Made by a program: the position numbers and the translations under genes. 13,876 nucleotides of DNA from Zoogloeaceae bacterium. GTDB taxonomy: Bacteria; Pseudomonadota; Gammaproteobacteria; Burkholderiales; Rhodocyclaceae. Location: NCBI GenBank assembly GCA_031267345.1, contig JAIRZG010000240.1, positions 1 to 13,876 on the forward strand, in the 5' to 3' direction. A model generated the notes under the pieces. The model had not been told where the DNA came from, did not search any database, and was given only the letters and a program-made list of their open reading frames with translations. Shown here in pieces: positions 1-6,668 of the stretch (positions are counted from its first letter, which is position 1; the number at the start of each line of letters is the position of its first letter).

Positions 1-249
1 GGAAATGTGCCGATACTCGCCCAGCACCACCGCGCCCACGGAGTCGCGTTCCAGATTCAAGGCCATGCCGAAGGTATTGCCGGGGAATTCCAGCATTTCG
101 CCCTGCATGACATCCTGCAAGCCGTGTATGCGGCAGATGCCGTCGGTCACGGAAACTACCGTCCCTTGGGTGCGGGTTTCAGCCCCCACGCCAAGGTTTT
201 GAATCTTGCTTTTGATCAGCTCGCTGATCTCGGACGGATTCAACTGCAT
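1..249 (-). CDS. atpA: ATP synthase F1 subunit alpha, N-terminal part (cut by window edge)
   Basis: Alpha subunit of the F1 catalytic head, the non-catalytic nucleotide-binding partner of beta. Only the first 83 codons are present, starting at the ATG at 249 and running off the left end with no stop. The translation begins MQLNPSEISELIKSKI and contains the N-terminal beta-barrel segment with GTVVSVTDGICRIHGL and GEMLEFPGNTFGMALNLE, which is characteristic of AtpA. An AGGAG ribosome site lies at 256-260, six bases before the ATG, and overlaps the TAG stop of atpH, so translation of the two genes is probably coupled. The Walker A region is outside the window. Identification is secure from the N-terminus and the operon position. 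Confidence 0.96.
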   Translation of the reverse strand, partial: MQLNPSEISELIKSKIQNLGVGAETRTQGTVVSVTDGICRIHGLQDVMQGEMLEFPGNTFGMALNLERDSVGAVVLGEYRHIS

Positions 250-258
250 TTAAATCTC

Positions 259-792
259 CTAATTCTTGAGCACGGCGGACAGGGTTTCGAGTTTGCCGCG
301 CACGGATGCGTCCAGCACCTGATCGCCTACCGCCACGCGCACACCACCGATCAACTCCGCATCCACCACCACGGTGGGCGTAAGTCTTGTTTTGAAATGC
401 GCTTCCAGATGCGGAACTAGCGCCTTGAGGTCAGCGTCGGAAAGCGGAAAGGCGGTCTGAATCACCGCTTCCTTGACGCCTTCTTCGGCGGCCTTGTTGG
501 CCTCGAACAGCGCGGCGATTTCCGGCAACAGCGCCAACCGCTCGTTTTCCGCCAGAACGCGGATGAAATTGCCGAGTGTGGCGTCATTATCGTTCGCAAG
601 CGAAATGAACAACTGCGCGACTTGCCCGGCGGACAGGTTGGGATTGCCGATCACTTCGACCATCTCCGCGTCTTTGGCGACAAACGCCAGACGCTGGAGG
701 CGGTCAGACCACACTCCCAACGTCCCGGTTTCCCTGGCGGCGCGAAACGCCGCTTCAGCATAGGGACGGGCGACGGTGACGGTTTCAGCCAT
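259..792 (-). CDS. atpH: ATP synthase F1 subunit delta
   Basis: Delta subunit (177 aa, the usual length), which links the top of F1 to the b-subunit stator stalk. It begins MAETVTVARPYAEAAFRAA, the typical OSCP/delta N-terminal signature with the PYAxAxF pattern. It ends with the family's C-terminal pattern GGVRVAVGDQVLDASVRGKL at about residues 149-168. Its ATG at 790-792 directly follows the TAA stop of atpF with no spacer, which indicates translational coupling. Its TAG stop lies inside the ribosome-binding site of atpA. Confidence 0.96.
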   Translation of the reverse strand: MAETVTVARPYAEAAFRAARETGTLGVWSDRLQRLAFVAKDAEMVEVIGNPNLSAGQVAQLFISLANDNDATLGNFIRVLAENERLALLPEIAALFEANKAAEEGVKEAVIQTAFPLSDADLKALVPHLEAHFKTRLTPTVVVDAELIGGVRVAVGDQVLDASVRGKLETLSAVLKN

Positions 793-1263
793 TTACATAT
801 CCTGTTTGATTGCGGACAGCAATTCGGCGTGCGCCCTGGCGTCGATTTCGCGGCGCAGGATTTTTTCCGCGCCCGCCACCGCCAATGCCGCCACCTGATC
901 ACGCAAGCCTTCGCGGGCGCGCAGGGTTTCCTGCTCGATTTCCGCCTTGGCCCCGGCAATGACGCGATCCGCTTCGACCCTGGCCTGCGCCTTGGCTTCC
1001 TCGATAATCTGCGCCACGCGTTTTTCCGTTTGCGCCAGCAGTTCAGCCGATTTTTCCTTGCCTGTACGCAACGCTTCGGCAGAACGCTTACTCGCCAGTT
1101 CCAGTTCCTGCTTGCCGCGATCCGCCGCAGCCAGACCATCCGCTATTTTTTTCGCGCGCTCGTCAAGCGCCTTCACAATGGGCGGCCACACGAATCGCAT
1201 GGTGAACCACGCCAGAATGAAGAACACAACAATCTGCGCGTACAGCGTTGAGTTCAGATTCAC
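793..1263 (-). CDS. atpF: ATP synthase Fo subunit b
   Basis: Subunit b of the peripheral stalk (156 aa, as expected). One N-terminal membrane helix (about residues 9-28, with IVVFFILAWFTMRFVWPPI) anchors it. The rest is a long charged helix rich in Ala, Glu, Lys and Arg that forms the dimeric coiled coil and reaches delta. The start codon is GTG at 1261-1263. It is supported by the ribosome site AGGGGA at 1270-1275, six bases upstream, and by the MNLNSTLYAQ start, which matches the family. The gap to atpE upstream is 35 bases. The stop touches the atpH start. Confidence 0.96.
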   Translation of the reverse strand: MNLNSTLYAQIVVFFILAWFTMRFVWPPIVKALDERAKKIADGLAAADRGKQELELASKRSAEALRTGKEKSAELLAQTEKRVAQIIEEAKAQARVEADRVIAGAKAEIEQETLRAREGLRDQVAALAVAGAEKILRREIDARAHAELLSAIKQDM

Positions 1264-1298
1264 GGTTTATCCCCTATGAAAAATTGTTGGGGAACCGC

Positions 1299-1556
1299 TT
1301 AAATGCCAACAGGCGGCAGGAAAGGATTGGCGAAAGCGAACATCATCGCGATCCCCACGCCGATCAGGAAGGCGGCGTCGATCAGACCGGCCAGCAGGAA
1401 CATCTTGGTTTGCAAGGCGTTCATCAGCTCCGGCTGACGCGCGGAGGCTTCAATATACTTGCCGCCCATCAGGCCAATCCCGATACACGCGCCGATGGCG
1501 CCCAGACCGATGATCAGACCGGCAGCCAGCGCGACAAAACCATAAATTTGTTCCAT
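1299..1556 (-). CDS. atpE: ATP synthase Fo subunit c (proteolipid ring)
   Basis: Subunit c, a two-helix hairpin of 85 aa that forms the rotating proton-carrying ring. Helix 1 carries the Gly-rich packing motif (about residues 13-32). The polar loop has the invariant Arg40-Gln41-Pro42. Helix 2 has the ion-binding carboxylate Asp60 in AGLIDAAFLIGVG. The Gln/Glu/Ser-Thr set of sodium-binding c subunits is absent, so a proton-type ring is inferred. The ATG at 1554-1556 is chosen because MEQIYGFVALAAG is the family start and a strong AAGGAG site lies at 1565-1570 with an eight-base spacer. A possible TTG start at 1604 would add 16 unlikely residues. A pyrimidine tract lies just upstream. Confidence 0.96.
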   Translation of the reverse strand: MEQIYGFVALAAGLIIGLGAIGACIGIGLMGGKYIEASARQPELMNALQTKMFLLAGLIDAAFLIGVGIAMMFAFANPFLPPVGI

Positions 1557-1564
1557 GACAACAA

Positions 1565-1591
1565 CTCCTTGGTTAAAAAAGAAAGAAAAAA
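1565..1591 (-). promoter_or_regulatory. atpE translation initiation region: pyrimidine tract plus strong SD
   Basis: On the coding (minus) strand the 44-base atpB-atpE gap holds a 17-base tract TTTTTTCTTTCTTTTTT (1575-1591). It is followed by AACC and the AAGGAG ribosome site (1565-1570). In E. coli the atpE leader also contains a U-rich translational enhancer, which raises c-subunit synthesis relative to the other subunits. A similar role here is inferred from position and composition. Confidence 0.5.
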
Positions 1592-1600
1592 CCTCGATCT

Positions 1601-2485
1601 TCAATGCGATTCATGCGCCTGACCGATATACACCAGCGTCAACATCATGAAGATGAAGGCTTGCAGCGTAATGATCAGGATATGGAAAATCGCCCAGATG
1701 ACGCCTGCGACAATTTGACCCAGCCACAACAGCGGCCCGGTCATGCCGGAATCCGCCACCCATGCGCCACCCATCAGGGCAATCAGCATGAAGAGCAGTT
1801 CGCCCGCGTACATGTTGCCAAACAACCGCATCCCGTGGGAGATGGTCTTGGCGGCAAATTCGATGATTTGCATGGCGAAATTGATCGGAGCCAGCGCCCA
1901 GTGCTTGCCAAAGGGTGCGGAAAAAAGTTCATGCACCCAGCCGCCAAAACCCTTGATTTTGACGTTGTACCAGAGGCAAATCAGCAACACGCCGATGGAC
2001 ATCCCCAAGGTCGCGTTCAGGTCGGCTGTGGCGACAACGCGCTGATAGGCGTGTTCGGGGTCGCCGCCACTCGCGCCATAAATGCCTTGCCAGATGCGCG
2101 GCAGCAAATCGACAGGCAGCAAATCCATGGCGTTCATCAGGAAAATCCAGATGAATATGGTCAAGGCCAGTGGCGCGACAAACAGACGGGATTCGGCGTG
2201 ATGAATAATGCCCTTGGCCTGATCGGAGACCATTTCCACCACGATTTCCACGGCGGCCTGAAAACGCCCCGGTACGCCGGAAGTCGCCCGACGCGCGACG
2301 CGCGCCAGCAAAAAGACGGTCAACAGCCCCAGCGCCAGCGAATAAAACAGGGTATCGAAATTGAAAACCGTCCAGTCTACGATGGCGGTTTGCCGACCTC
2401 CCAGACTGTTCAGGTGGGTCAGGTGGTGGACGATGTAATCGCCCGGCGTCGGGCCATGTGCTGCAATCGCTTCTTCTGTAGCCAT
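1601..2485 (-). CDS. atpB: ATP synthase Fo subunit a
   Basis: Subunit a (294 aa), the membrane stator that provides the two proton half-channels next to the c ring. Several hydrophobic helices are visible. The hallmark MRLFGNMYAGELLFMLIAL holds the essential Arg at residue 220, equivalent to E. coli Arg210. The C-terminal helix carries His268 and Gln275 in AIFHILIITLQAFIFMMLTL, matching the E. coli His245/Gln252 pair. The ATG at 2483-2485 follows the atpI TGA stop by one base. A GGAAG upstream is a distant, weak ribosome site, so coupling to atpI is likely. The stop is 44 bases ahead of atpE. Confidence 0.97.
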   Translation of the reverse strand: MATEEAIAAHGPTPGDYIVHHLTHLNSLGGRQTAIVDWTVFNFDTLFYSLALGLLTVFLLARVARRATSGVPGRFQAAVEIVVEMVSDQAKGIIHHAESRLFVAPLALTIFIWIFLMNAMDLLPVDLLPRIWQGIYGASGGDPEHAYQRVVATADLNATLGMSIGVLLICLWYNVKIKGFGGWVHELFSAPFGKHWALAPINFAMQIIEFAAKTISHGMRLFGNMYAGELLFMLIALMGGAWVADSGMTGPLLWLGQIVAGVIWAIFHILIITLQAFIFMMLTLVYIGQAHESH

Positions 2486-2486
2486 G

Positions 2487-2825
2487 TCAGGATTTCTTCC
2501 AAAAAGCCAAAAAACTTGCCTGTAACACGATCACCATGCCAAACAGTAGACTGGGCCAGTGCACCGCGTAGACCTTGACGACAACCATCAGCAAGCCGAG
2601 CGTCGCTACAACCTTGACAAACTCGCCGATGAAGAAATCAGTGGGAGAGACGCCTCCCGAACGCCTTGTCTTGTGGACAAGCCGCAACACAAACCAGGCG
2701 GCGGGCAGAATGCAGATTACGCCAGCCAGAGCCGCTGAAACTGCCCCGCGCGTTCCTGCGAACAGGGCGGCGAGACATGCCGCCAGCGCGGCGGCGCACA
2801 ATTGCAGGTAGAGCGTCTTTTTCAT
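2487..2825 (-). CDS. atpI: ATP synthase accessory protein AtpI
   Basis: First gene of the atp operon: a 112-aa hydrophobic protein with four apparent membrane segments, matching the AtpI/UncI family in size and layout. A charged loop (residues about 50-64, HKTRRSGG) separates the hydrophobic pairs. The motif SPTDFFIGEFVKVVATLGLL is typical of proteobacterial AtpI. The family is thought to help assemble the c ring or to move Mg2+, and it is not essential in tested bacteria. The ATG at 2823-2825 has a poor ribosome site. I found no better in-frame upstream start, so low translation is plausible. Confidence 0.88.
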   Translation of the reverse strand: MKKTLYLQLCAAALAACLAALFAGTRGAVSAALAGVICILPAAWFVLRLVHKTRRSGGVSPTDFFIGEFVKVVATLGLLMVVVKVYAVHWPSLLFGMVIVLQASFLAFWKKS

Positions 2826-2872
2826 GTTGGTAAAACCCGCCGTCTGTTGGGGGTGCGGCGAAAAACCCTGAC

Positions 2873-2901
2873 AATGTACGGCCTGAACGCGAATTCGTCA
2901 A
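2873..2901 (-). promoter_or_regulatory. sigma70-type promoter of the atp operon
   Basis: Reading the minus strand, TTGACG (2896-2901; five of six consensus bases) is separated by exactly 17 bases from TACATT (2873-2878; four of six). Transcription would start near 2866, giving a leader of roughly 40 bases before the atpI ATG at 2825. It is the best promoter-like pair in the 174-base divergent gap with argC. Confidence 0.6.
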
Positions 2902-2932
2902 ATGAAAAATGGAGCGACGCCATCGATCCGCG

Positions 2933-2961
2933 TGGCGAAAACCCCGTTCATGCCCTACAAT
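2933..2961 (+). promoter_or_regulatory. candidate argC promoter
   Basis: TACAAT (2956-2961; five of six -10 bases) lies 38 bases ahead of the argC ATG. A weak TGGCGA (2933-2938; three of six) lies 17 bases further upstream. It does not overlap the divergent atp promoter. No recognisable arginine-repressor box was seen. The call rests mainly on the -10 element. Confidence 0.4.
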
Positions 2962-2999
2962 ACGCGCTTTCGCACTTTTTCCCCGTCCTGGAAATCGCC

Positions 3000-3959
3000 A
3001 TGACTTATAAGGTTTTTATTGATGGTCGGCACGGTACGACAGGCCTCAAAATAGACGAACGCTTGGTCGGACGTCCGGACATCGAGCTGCTCGATATCCC
3101 GGAAGCCGCCCGCAAGGATCCGGCCCGCAAGCGTGAATGCCTCAACGCCGCCGACCTGGTGTTTCTCTGTCTGCCCGACGCGGCGGCGAAAGAAGCTGTC
3201 GCTCTCATCCGCCCGGATAACGCCCGCACCCGCGTACTGGATGCTTCCACCGCGCACCGCACCCATCCCGACTGGGTATACGGTTTGCCGGAACTTGATG
3301 GCGGTCAGCGGCAGCGACTGCAAAACGCCCGCCGGGTTGCCGTGCCCGGCTGTCACGCCACGGGTTTCATTTTGCTCACGCATCCGCTGGTGGCGGCAGG
3401 CATTGTTCCGACCGATTATCCGGCGAGCGCCTGTTCCGTCACCGGCTACACGGGCGGCGGCAAGGCGCTGATTGCCCGCTACGAGGCCCCGACGCCCCTG
3501 CCGCCTTCCCTGCAAAGTCCATGCGCTTACGCGCTGGGTCTGACCCACAAACACCTGCCGGAAATGCAGCGCATGAGCGGTCTGGCGCATCCGCCGCTGT
3601 TTGTGCCCATCGTCGGCAATTTTGCCCAAGGCATGTTGGTGAGTATCCCCATCTTCCCGCGTCTGCTGCCCAAACCTTTTACCCCCGCCGATCTGCACGC
3701 CTTCTACAGCGAATACTATGCCGGAGAACCGTTCATCAAGGTCATGCCGCTGGATGCGTCGCGCTTTCTGGAAAACGACTGCCTCCCCGCCACCACCTGC
3801 AACGACACCAACCGCGCGGAAATTTTTGTTTTCGGTCATGCCGGACAAATTCTCATCGCCGCCCGCTTCGACAACCTTGGCAAAGGCGCTTCCGGCGCGG
3901 CGGTTCAGTGCATGAACCTGCTTTTGGGCGTGGAAGAAACAACAGGGTTGGCGACCTGA
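3000..3959 (+). CDS. argC: N-acetyl-gamma-glutamyl-phosphate reductase, type 2
   Basis: ArgC makes N-acetylglutamate semialdehyde from N-acetylglutamyl phosphate using NADPH, the third step of arginine synthesis. The protein is 319 aa, about the length of the short type-2 class rather than the usual ~345 aa. The N-terminal NADP-binding loop is DGRHGTTGLKI (residues 8-18). The acyl-accepting Cys118 lies in VAVPGCHATGF, and the catalytic His184 candidate is in LTHKHLPEM. The frame is open for many codons upstream (possible ATG at 2874). I chose the ATG at 3000 because MTYKVFIDG is the natural family start and a GGAA site precedes it. It is divergent from the atp operon and followed by a hairpin terminator. 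Confidence 0.93.
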   Translation: MTYKVFIDGRHGTTGLKIDERLVGRPDIELLDIPEAARKDPARKRECLNAADLVFLCLPDAAAKEAVALIRPDNARTRVLDASTAHRTHPDWVYGLPELDGGQRQRLQNARRVAVPGCHATGFILLTHPLVAAGIVPTDYPASACSVTGYTGGGKALIARYEAPTPLPPSLQSPCAYALGLTHKHLPEMQRMSGLAHPPLFVPIVGNFAQGMLVSIPIFPRLLPKPFTPADLHAFYSEYYAGEPFIKVMPLDASRFLENDCLPATTCNDTNRAEIFVFGHAGQILIAARFDNLGKGASGAAVQCMNLLLGVEETTGLAT

Positions 3960-4048
3960 ACCTTGCGCATGGCCACAGCCGGACATCGACCATGAGGCGA
4001 GCGAAACCCGGACAGCCCGGCCTGACGCTGGCGTGCGCGGTCCATGTC

Positions 4049-4074
4049 AAACCAAGGCAAAAATGCCTGGTTTT
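4049..4074 (+). terminator. hairpin terminator after argC
   Basis: AAACC(A)AGGCA-AAAA-TGCCTGGTTT forms a stem of about ten pairs with one bulged A and a four-base loop. It is followed by one more T, so the 3' arm ends in TTTT. It lies 90 bases after the argC stop and immediately before the tRNA-Leu extended -10, so it probably separates the two transcripts. The A-rich 5' side could make it work in both directions. Confidence 0.6.
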
Positions 4075-4075
4075 C

Positions 4076-4084
4076 TGCTAGGAT
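4076..4084 (+). promoter_or_regulatory. candidate extended -10 promoter of tRNA-Leu
   Basis: TGC-TAGGAT is an extended -10 pattern (TGn plus four of six -10 bases). It would place the start 3-4 bases before the mature tRNA 5' end at 4095. There is no convincing -35, because that region is occupied by the terminator hairpin. The GC-rich stretch that follows (GACGCCCCCGGCG) may act as a stringent discriminator, which is an inference. Confidence 0.4.
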
Positions 4085-4094
4085 GACGCCCCCG

Positions 4095-4179
4095 GCGCGG
4101 GTGGCGGAATTGGCAGACGCACTGGATTTAGGTTCCAGCGCCGCAAGGTTTGCGGGTTCGACTCCCGCCCCGCGCACCA
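4095..4179 (+). tRNA. tRNA-Leu (anticodon UAG)
   Basis: An 85-base class II tRNA. The acceptor arms GCGCGGG (4095-4101) and CCCGCGC (4169-4175) pair perfectly and are followed by A and an encoded CCA (4176-4179). The anticodon stem CTGGA/TCCAG encloses the loop TTTAGGT, giving anticodon TAG, which reads CUA and other CUN leucine codons. The T arm is GCGGG-TTCGACT-CCCGC. A long variable arm is present, as expected for leucine. The gshA start is only 31 bases downstream with no terminator between. Confidence 0.96.
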
Positions 4180-4210
4180 GGGGACAATTGCGTTTTATTT
4201 CTGGAGCATC

Positions 4211-5506
4211 ATGGTTCCCCATCTCAAAACCGCGCTTTCCGGTCCTATTCTGGAACTGGAGCAGCGATTCCTGACGCAGGGCGCGCCCATAGAACAATGG
4301 TTTCGCGCCGCATGGCTGGAGTATTCGCCGCCGTTTTACACTTCCTGCGATTTACGCAACGCCGGCTTCAAGCTCGCGCCCGTGGATACCAATCTCTTTC
4401 CCGGCGGCTTCAACAACCTGAATCCGGCCTTTTTGCCGCTCTGTGTGCAGGCGACTATGAGCGCGGTGGAAAAATTCTGTCCAGCGGCCTGTAAGCTCCT
4501 GTTGATTCCGGAAAACCATACCCGCAACGGTTTTTATCTGCAAAACCTGGCGCAACTCGCGATCATTTTGCGGCAGACCGGACTGGAAGTGCGTTTCGGC
4601 AGCCTGTCGCCGGAAGTGACCGCGCCCGTCTCCATCGAACTGCCTTATGGGCAATCCCTGCGCCTTGAACCGTTGGTGCGACGCGGCAATCGTCTGGAAC
4701 TGGCGGATTACAATCCGTGCACGATTTTGTTGAACAACGATTTGTCGGCAGGCATTCCCCCCGTTTTGCAGGGACTGGACGAACAAACCCTGTTGCCGCC
4801 GCTCCATGCCGGATGGTCGACGCGGCGCAAGACCCGACATTTCGCCGTCTACGACGAAGTGGTCGACGAATTCGCCGATCTGATCAACATCGATCCATGG
4901 TGCATCAACCCGTATTTTGCCGCCTGCGACCGGATCAACTTTCAGACCCGGCAGGGCGAGGAAATCCTGGCGGAACGTGTAGACAGCCTGCTGTCCCGCA
5001 TCCGTTCCAAGTATCGAGAGTACGACATTGACGAGCGTCCCTATGTGGTCATCAAGGCCGACGCGGGGACATATGGCATGGGGGTGATGACGGTGCGCGA
5101 CGCGCGCGAAGTCACCCGGCTGAACCGTCGTCAGCGCAACAAGATGAGCGTGATCAAGGAGGGGTTGACTGTTTCCGAAGTCATCCTTCAGGAAGGCGTA
5201 CATACCTTCGAGACGGTGCGCGACGCGGTAGCCGAACCGGTGGTGTACATGATTGACCGTTATGTGGTGGGCGGCTTTTACCGGGTGCACACGGCGCGCG
5301 GCAAGGACGAAAACCTGAACGCCCCCGGCATGGGCTTTGAGCCGCTGGCCTTCGAGACCGGCTGCAATCTGCCCGACCAGTGCGAAACTCCGGACGCGCC
5401 GCCCAACCGGTTTTACGCTTATGGCGTTGTCAGTCGTCTGGCCTGTCTGGCGGCGGCGAAGGAATTGTCCCTTGCGGGCGGCAACCCCGACCAGGCGTCG
5501 TCATGA
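4211..5506 (+). CDS. gshA: Glutamate-cysteine ligase, Thiobacillus ferrooxidans-type family
   Basis: Catalyses the first step of glutathione synthesis, joining glutamate and cysteine with ATP. The 431-aa sequence resembles the less common gshA family first described in Acidithiobacillus (Thiobacillus) ferrooxidans and found in several betaproteobacteria. It is not the E. coli GshA family. Visible conserved blocks are VDTNLFPGGFNNLN (residues 58-71), LLLIPENHTRN (96-106), IKADAGTYGMGVMTV (281-295, probably nucleotide-binding), VILQEGV (324-330) and YMIDRYVVGGFYRVH (346-360). The ATG at 4211 follows a GGAG site with a short four-base spacer. Its stop overlaps the apbE start. It may be co-transcribed with tRNA-Leu. 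Confidence 0.9.
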   Translation: MVPHLKTALSGPILELEQRFLTQGAPIEQWFRAAWLEYSPPFYTSCDLRNAGFKLAPVDTNLFPGGFNNLNPAFLPLCVQATMSAVEKFCPAACKLLLIPENHTRNGFYLQNLAQLAIILRQTGLEVRFGSLSPEVTAPVSIELPYGQSLRLEPLVRRGNRLELADYNPCTILLNNDLSAGIPPVLQGLDEQTLLPPLHAGWSTRRKTRHFAVYDEVVDEFADLINIDPWCINPYFAACDRINFQTRQGEEILAERVDSLLSRIRSKYREYDIDERPYVVIKADAGTYGMGVMTVRDAREVTRLNRRQRNKMSVIKEGLTVSEVILQEGVHTFETVRDAVAEPVVYMIDRYVVGGFYRVHTARGKDENLNAPGMGFEPLAFETGCNLPDQCETPDAPPNRFYAYGVVSRLACLAAAKELSLAGGNPDQASS

Positions 5507-6534
5507 CGAGGCTTCGCGTCTGCCTCATCGGCCTGTGCTGCGCCTTGTGGCTTTCCGGTTGCGCGCGGTCTTATCCGCTGGTCAGTCAGGAATCCTTTGT
5601 TTTTGGCACCCGGGTGGAAATCCACATCGCCAACGCGCTGGAGGAGGAAGCGCGCGCCGCCGCCGCCGCCGTGTTGCGCGATTTCGACGAACTGCATCGC
5701 AACTACCACGCCTGGCAGCCTTCGCAACTGACTGCGGTGAATACGGCGCTCGCCGAGGGGAAAACCCTGGAAGTCAGCGCGGAACTCGCCGCCTTGATTA
5801 CGAACGCGCAAACGCTGGCCGCCGCATCGGGTTATCGTTTCGATCCCGGCATCGGGCGGTTGATTGCGCTGTGGGGATTTCAGTCAGACGAGTTCGCGCC
5901 GCTTCTACCGGCGGCGGCGACGCTGGAAAAATGGCGGGCGCATCCGGCTTCCATTGCGGAAGCGCGTGTGGAAGGGCGGCGCGTGTCCGCGACGAATACG
6001 GCGGTGGCGCTGGATTTCGGTGGCTATCTCAAGGGCGTGGCGCTGGATCGGGCGGCGGCGCAACTCAAGGCGATGGGCATACGCAACGCGCTGATCAATA
6101 TCGGCGGCAATGTCATGGCGCTGGGCGACAAATACGGCAAGCCGTGGAAGGTCGGCATCCAGCATCCGCGCCAGCCGGGGCCGCTGGCGACACTCGACCT
6201 TCGCGACGGCGAAGCCGTGGGCACATCCGGCGATTATCAACGCTATTTTGAACTGGACGGGCAACGTTACAGCCACCTGCTCGATCCGGTCAAAGGCGAG
6301 CCGCCGCGCCATACCCGGGCCGTCACCCTGCTGATTCCCCCTGCGCCTGACGCCGGAACGCGCTCGGACGCGCTCTCCAAACCCGTGTTTCTCGCAGGCG
6401 TCGAACATTGGCGCGCGGTCGCCCGCGATCTGGGCGTAGACCACGCGCTGCGGATCGACGCCGATGGTCGGATCGAAATGACCGACGCTCTGCGCGCGCG
6501 CCTGACCTTTATGGGCAAGGCATCGGTAGAGTGA
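5503..6534 (+). CDS. apbE: FAD:protein FMN transferase (ApbE lipoprotein)
   Basis: ApbE transfers FMN from FAD to Thr/Ser of target redox proteins such as NqrB/NqrC and RnfG on the outer face of the inner membrane. The 343-aa protein starts with a lipoprotein signal ending in the lipobox LSGC (Cys20). Core motifs are SGYRFDPGIGRLIALWGF (109-126), DFGGYLKGVALD (171-182), INIGGNV (198-204), GTSGDYQRYF (240-249) and YSHLLDPVKGEP (256-267). The C-terminal metal-site block reads SDALSKPVF (288-296): Asp289 is kept, but the usual Thr is Lys293. The ATG at 5503 overlaps the gshA TGA (ATGA), so I prefer it over in-frame starts inside gshA. No flavinylation target is encoded in the window. Confidence 0.92.
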   Translation: MTRLRVCLIGLCCALWLSGCARSYPLVSQESFVFGTRVEIHIANALEEEARAAAAAVLRDFDELHRNYHAWQPSQLTAVNTALAEGKTLEVSAELAALITNAQTLAAASGYRFDPGIGRLIALWGFQSDEFAPLLPAAATLEKWRAHPASIAEARVEGRRVSATNTAVALDFGGYLKGVALDRAAAQLKAMGIRNALINIGGNVMALGDKYGKPWKVGIQHPRQPGPLATLDLRDGEAVGTSGDYQRYFELDGQRYSHLLDPVKGEPPRHTRAVTLLIPPAPDAGTRSDALSKPVFLAGVEHWRAVARDLGVDHALRIDADGRIEMTDALRARLTFMGKASVE

Positions 6535-6621
6535 GGTGTGGCAGGGGGTTTCAACACGGCGGCGCAAGGCGGCGGCAACTTTCCCGTCGTCGAAAACCTG
6601 TATCTCCAGGCGTTGATGTCG

Positions 6622-6627
6622 TATAAT
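6622..6627 (+). promoter_or_regulatory. candidate petABC promoter (-10 TATAAT)
   Basis: A perfect TATAAT lies 42 bases ahead of the petA ATG, within the 134-base apbE-petA gap. The -35 region at the right distance (about 6598-6604, CTGTATC) is a poor match, so an activator or a weak promoter is possible. No clear terminator for gshA-apbE was seen in the gap, so read-through into petABC cannot be excluded. Confidence 0.5.
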
Positions 6628-6668
6628 CCGAAAGTTCAGTTTAATCAGGATAAGCAGAGGTCTCTGTT

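Noticed and set aside
1557..1604. Longer atpE start at a TTG at 1604
   Set aside because: The extra 16 residues come from the pyrimidine tract and SD region. The 85-aa form matches the family and has an ideal ribosome site.
1604..2578. A 324-codon plus-strand frame opposite atpB and part of atpI
   Set aside because: The translation is highly polar (Gln, His, Asp, Arg) without motifs. The opposite strand encodes subunit a with its essential Arg.
4044..4062. A short frame starting MSNQGKN, similar to the petA start MSNQGKM
   Set aside because: The codons differ (TCA-AAC-CAA-GGC against AGC-AAT-CAA-GGA), the frame runs through the terminator and tRNA, and there is no further similarity, so I take it as chance rather than a petA duplication.
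6655..6666. CAGAG-GT-CTCTG inverted repeat over the petA ribosome site
   Set aside because: The two-base loop cannot form a stable hairpin without losing pairs. It could be an operator half-site pair, but nothing else supports that.
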